64,000 nt of DNA from Phoronis australis (taxonomy: Eukaryota > Phoronida > Phoronidae), in NCBI GenBank assembly GCA_002633005.1, contig NMRA01000326.1:214680-278679 (forward strand), read 5' to 3'. The first letter of the stretch is position 1, and every line of letters begins with the position of its first letter. A program made the position numbers and the translations under genes. The notes under the pieces are model-generated. The model was not told where the DNA came from and searched no databases. It worked only from the letters and a program-made list of their open reading frames with translations. Shown here in pieces: positions 59,641 to 64,000 of this stretch.

Positions 59641-59760
59641 GAGTCAACTTAGGCACGTAATTTAACGGCGTATGGTTAACTCATTTTTACCGGGCCAACA
59701 GACATACACGTGACTAATGTGTGTCGGTAGCTCGCCGTATCAAACGTTGTAGGTCAAACA

Positions 59761-62032
59761 ATGTCGAAAGGAGTCAAGACATCTGGCGGCGTCTGGGCGA
59801 CCAACGTGTTCAACAGTGGGCAACATGACAACACGCTGTACCGTCAACATGTGGAAGCAAAACAAGATATCACGGCGGATATTGATCAGCCAAACACAGG
59901 GCTGTCTATTGTTAAAGACGGAATACAAAAGTACGCAGAAGACAGTTCGCTACACGGTGTGCAGTATTTTGGGGGAGCAAAATATAACCCAGTACGAAGG
60001 TATGTCAACCTACCGACCGGAAGTTGAAGGCATAATAAATTTAGCATGCCATCACATGATGGCTGATGACCGGATGTGCGCAATAAAGTAGTCACTTTTG
60101 AAACAGGGAGGCCTCGACGGAAGTCCACACAACTATTATTTGTTATTACAAACTGTAGGACATTTAATTTCAGAGTACTTACACATCTGAAACCCGTTTT
60201 TCAAAAGGTAGCATGTCTGCTAGTAGCCCACGGTTGTAACTTCGATTTTGATTTGTACACAGATCGTTAACATGGCTTGGTCGAGAAGGCGGGCGTTGAG
60301 ACTGGATACATTTGCTTTGTTAAGACGGACACGTACATGTACACTAAAGCGCAAGTTACCCCCGTTACAACGTGCGCCAGTTTAAGTGACTAGCAGACTA
60401 GCTTATACATGTAGATAAAATTTAAACTACACCGAGGTTGCTCAACATTTTGCGCAATCTACCTACCTCACTTCAAGGGCATATGTGGATAGCAAACTGA
60501 GAGATAATTGTTTATATCTAGTTTCTTGCAAACCAAGCAAGGTATCGCAAAATCACACAGCTGAAAATGTGCGTTTCGCGAGTATACCTGAAGCTCAGTC
60601 TATCCCAACATTAAACCTAGACGCAAGATTTAAATGAGTATTTTTGTCTTGTGCTCCATACAACAATTTACAAGCGCATTTTTTCGTGCCATTTCAGACA
60701 AGTACGTAGTGTTTCAACACTTTCCTGGTCTTGTTAATGGGATAATTCCTTGTACAAGTTATCTCTATTCTGTACAGCATGCCAAGCAATTATGTGGCAG
60801 AAGCGTTACTCAGTTAACGCGGAGTGGAAATGAATGACACTATTTCTGGCCTAAACTACTAAAACTGCTACGACGAGCAAAATTAAAGTTTTGCCATTTG
60901 GTAAAATACTGACGGCATTTTAAATACAATTTAACACTGATTAAAGTTTAGTTAAGCCATTTCCAAAACACAAGGAAAATTCTTCACGTGACCTTTTACT
61001 ACGTCACATGCAGACAATGTTTCAGCTGGTAAAGGGTTACTATAACAATGGTTCTTCGCTAGAAGACGGCGATCCCTCTGAATGCCGTCAATCGGGTCTG
61101 TGTTTTTTTGTTATTAGAACCTTTCAAAAAGTAGATGTTTCATCCACATACGGTGAATAATCATCCAAAACGTTCTCACTCCCGCTGTCAGATTCTTTCT
61201 AACACTGAGAAAATAATGAAGTATTGGCGGAATAAATCTCTTTTATTCCATCCTCTTGTTTACGTTACAAAACTACGTTTGAAAATCTATCTGATCAATA
61301 TACCGCCGGATTATTTATGATATAGTTTCACTCACCAGTTTAAGTTATTGTTAACGATCACTAGTGAAGAGTGTGCAAGTAGGACTTGAAGTCTTTTAAG
61401 ACTTAGAAGTCGTTATCCACAAGACGATCCCCATATGTAAGGATGATGTATAGCATTGTAGTAAAACTGCATATTTCAGATTAATATGGTTCCTGATGTT
61501 TGTTGGAAGTTTCACATTCCTCGTTATCAATGTAAGTGACGCTTATCAAACTCTAATGAGGAAACCCGTGCAGACAAAGCTAAGTGTCGAATACACGAAA
61601 ACTGCCAGATTTCCGACAGTTACCCTCTGCAACTTCAACAAATTCCGCGGCATCTATGTATGGACACAACCTGCCTTGATGGAAATTCTGCGCTACCTTT
61701 ATCCGTTATCGGAAGAGGATCGAAAGTTGCAGCTTAACTGGGAGGACCCTAAATATGCTCCTTTCATAAACGGTTCGACCTATTTGGATTTCGCCAAAAT
61801 AGCCGGCCACCAGCTTCGTGATTCAATTTACTTTGCTAGGTTCAAAGGCATGAATCTTGACATTCAGAAGGAATTCAAGCAGGTCGTCACGGATTTTGGG
61901 CTTTGTTTTCAATTCAATTCGAACGGCACGTGGAACACATCCCGGAGCGGCACTAACAATGGTCTGTGGATTCAAATGAATGCTGAGCATTATATGTACT
62001 TTTATGGAGACTCTAACTCGGCCGGGTTTAAG
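59761..62032 (+). CDS. DEG/ENaC (ASIC/FaNaC-like) cation channel subunit, gene C, 5' part
   Basis: Two exons are in the window: 59761-59999 and 61480-62032; the rest lies beyond position 64000. Exon 1 has an ATG with A at -3 and encodes 79 residues plus two bases, with the HG motif at 65-66 (SSLHGVQYF) and the donor AG|GTATGT. Exon 2 (acceptor ATATTTCAG) completes Arg80, then gives TM1 (LIWFLMFVGSFTFLVI), RKPVQTK, FPTVTLCNFNKFR, FGLCFQFNSNGTW and the strand GLWIQMNAEHYMYFYGDS, ending AAG|GTGAGT in phase 0. Boundaries and phases equal those of gene B, but sequence divergence is substantial, so this is an older duplicate than A/B. It would form a trimeric cation channel subunit. Reading past the donor gives only a short intronic tail, which is not coding. 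The next exon (palm strand) was not found before the window ends. Confidence 0.87.
60000..61479. other. Gene C intron 1
   Basis: About 1.5 kb between donor GTATGT and acceptor TTTCAG; no exon, repeat or RNA recognised. Confidence 0.7.
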
Positions 62033-62156
62033 GTGAGTAATGGCAGATTAGTTACGGTCTTACACACACCTAGTTTGGTGAAGGTGAAATTACAAACTGT
62101 AGTGCGGAATCGAGTATGTGGCAATGGACCTTTCCCTTAAACTACTCACCATGTTT

Positions 62157-62210
62157 GTGTTTATGTGCGCGCGTGCGCGTGTGTTCGCGTGCGTGTGACT
62201 GTGTATGTGC
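62157..62210. repeat. GT/GC alternating tract
   Basis: GTGTTTATGTGCGCGCGTGC and the following bases are largely alternating purine-pyrimidine (Z-DNA-prone), in gene C intron 2 just before the Kolobok insertion. Confidence 0.7.
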
Positions 62211-63037
62211 CAACAATACCCGGTTTTAAAGATTACGGAAATAACCGAATCTTAGGGAGCGCCACAATGTAGTCACGTGATCAAGGGAGAATGTCACCAA
62301 AAACAACGTATTTTGTTTCAATTTAGATCGAGTAGGTCCACTCGATAATAGCAAGTTTGGTTCTTTTACCTGACACCAGACGGCAGACGAGGTGCTGAAA
62401 ATAGCGAATGACGTCACAAGTTCTACCAGAGTCTGTTCAGCAGTTCACAACAGGCTTACCCTGGGGTCAGCTTATCGCTTTACTTCATCACTTTACACCA
62501 ATAAGTCATCAAAATTGGATGCCAAATCTTTACAAAAAATTCAGTTTTTAAACAAACGAGTTTTTTATTTCGTTGTTACTGATTTATAGAAAGTTTGAAC
62601 GTACCGTAGCATACGAAGTCAGGCGTGGGAAGTTTGGATCTGTTCGGTGATAAATTAGAATTATTCTTCAGTGAAATACAGGTAGGAGAGCATAGCCGTG
62701 TGTCCTAATTTTACACTTGCCACTTGTTCCAGTTCTAAACACAAAAAACGCTTGTTGTAACCCACTGGCTCGGAACCTGATTGAGCACGTCATCGGCAGC
62801 CAGAGTGGAGACATCACGAACATAGACCAGCGGGGTTAGTCGGCTACCAAAATTGAAAATTGAACTTCCAGTCACTAAAATACTACACTAGTGAACCAAA
62901 GAAATTACGCGCACGTGAATACAAAAAAACGCCGCAAAATTGCAAATCTACTTACTCGTCGGGGGCCGCGAAGCCAGGTTCCCCTTCCAAAGAACCGTGT
63001 AGGACAAAGTTGTACAATGACAATGATTCGAATAATG

Positions 63038-63039
<2 letters not shown>

Positions 63040-63094
<55 letters not shown>
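63040..63094. repeat. (CA)n microsatellite, about 27 units
   Basis: An uninterrupted AC/CA run within Kolobok copy 3. Open frames crossing it (poly-Thr-His, poly-Cys-Val) are artefacts. Confidence 0.95.
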
Positions 63095-63095
<1 letters not shown>

Positions 63096-63423
63096 ATTAA
63101 ATAAAGATTCCCTAACGTCTGACCATAGAATATAAAATCGAGTTATTGTTTCACAACAGCTTTCTGTCAGCAAACACTTAATTTGTATGCGCTCACACGA
63201 CATTGGATGCTCGGCCAAATAATATTGTCAAAGTTATTCCATCTGAAGCCGGTAACGCAGTATGATTTACATGTTTTTATTGTTGGTTTCTCAAAACATT
63301 TACACCCACCAACACTCCAAAGGCATTGCAAATTGTATGCACTGAGACAGTCTTTCGAGACACTTTGTTTCAGTTTTACTAAACATTGATTAGGGTGAGA
63401 ATAACTCATTTTAAATCAAAACA

Positions 63424-63603
63424 ATGCCGGACACAGACACGGAGATATTTCACGGCCTCATACTTGGTATGAACGGCGTGCCTTTTATTCTTTACTTCCT
63501 CGAACTGACTACTTCCGAAGCATTTCGGCTTCGCGACACACACTCAGCTGAAGAATCACGGACTCCGCCGCGTCGTGTACATGTACTCACCTTCCTGACA
63601 GGT
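63424..63603 (-). pseudogene. Degraded THAP region in Kolobok copy 3
   Basis: By alignment with 48215-48481 this is the same coding region, but the first zinc ligands and the middle are deleted and no frame spans it. Recognisable mainly from flanking identity. Confidence 0.5.
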
Positions 63604-63719
63604 TAACGTGACACCTCTCCGCGAGGTGAGATCGACCGCATGCAGTGCGAGGTGATGTGGATATAGACCGATTAAGACGGTAACAAAAATGAAATTAATC
63701 GGGTGGCATTCTCCTTCAA

Positions 63720-64000
63720 TTCGCTATTTTTCATGTCACATAAAAGAGATAATTTGGTCTGTTTAGATAAGCAACCCAACTCAAATTTTGTGTATGTTTA
63801 CCTTGTACTCTGGATAGAAGACGAGCTTCAAAACACCTCATCGAACAATATTTTACATCTGCATTAATGTTTCTAGTAAATGCTAATTTCATGGTTATAA
63901 CTTCTGACAGATCGCAGTATACACAGTAGGTAGCAGTTATCACTCACGGCCAATATTGCATCAGATGACCAGGTTATGTGTAGAAACCTATGAAAGCATT
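63720..64000. other. Gene C intron 2, continues past window
   Basis: No exon recognised. The family palm-strand pattern (acidic/Pro followed by GFxxxPG) is not present. Confidence 0.5.

Larger units (their letters stand above)
62285..63715. mobile_element. Kolobok-like element, family 1 copy 3 (1431 bp), in gene C intron
   Basis: Ends GGGAGAATGTCACC and GGGTGGCATTCTCCT, collinear with copies 1 and 2. The flanking tetranucleotide is TCAA on both sides (62281-62284 and 63716-63719) instead of TTAA. The THAP region is largely deleted. A (CA)n microsatellite sits at the same internal position where copy 2 has the LTR insertion. Confidence 0.83.

Noticed and set aside
59391-59660. 89-codon frame with repeated YAANNYFT-like segments
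   Set aside because: The protein repeat simply mirrors the GCCGCAAATAATTACTTTAC minisatellite.
62033-62140. Extension of the gene C exon 2 frame to its stop
   Set aside because: A consensus donor GTGAGT at 62033 matches the gene B boundary; the remainder is intronic read-through.
62860-63218. Open frames with long Thr-His or Cys-Val runs on both strands
   Set aside because: They are translations of the (CA)n microsatellite inside a Kolobok copy.

Overview
This window is AT-rich animal genomic DNA, not bacterial: coding sequence comes in short exons with GT...AG introns, the spacers are long, and transposon remnants are dense (Kolobok, hAT MITEs, tRNA-derived SINEs, non-LTR ORF tails, a DNA polymerase B fragment, an LTR). 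Kolobok, Polinton-like and hAT5-like repeats beside an expanded acid-sensing/FMRFamide-type channel family suggest a marine invertebrate (hemichordate, amphioxus, echinoderm or lophotrochozoan). I cannot resolve the species.

The cellular genes are a tandem, same-strand cluster of DEG/ENaC (amiloride-sensitive, ASIC/FaNaC-like) cation channels. Gene A contributes only its last exon (1423-1559). Gene B is complete, with seven exons between 5767 and 17827; their phases join without a stop into 476 codons carrying every family landmark, from the N-terminal HG motif to the GAS selectivity filter. Gene C begins at 59761 and leaves the window after its second exon (62032). Shared intron positions and phases show that A, B and C arose by duplication. 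Each would be a subunit of a trimeric plasma-membrane cation channel.

The 42 kb between genes B and C holds no cellular gene I can support. It holds nested mobile elements: (1) three copies of a Kolobok-like family with THAP remnants (35093-36768, 46391-48592, and 62285-63715 inside a gene C intron); (2) a second Kolobok-like element with about 160-bp inverted ends and an open THAP domain (56200-57695); (3) a decayed THAP gene at 26656; (4) six copies of a MITE family with 5-bp target duplications; (5) four pairs of long inverted repeats (25.5/37.8, 27.2/34.2, 38.6/46.1, 52.2/55.9 kb), one enclosing a roughly 160-bp tandem array whose monomers carry a hairpin; (6) a decayed family-B DNA polymerase; (7) a foldback of 20-odd-bp minisatellites ending about 120 bp before gene C.

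All coordinates were read by eye. Splice junctions of gene B rest on phase and family homology, not transcripts. Repeat boundaries are firm where target duplications are quoted and approximate elsewhere.
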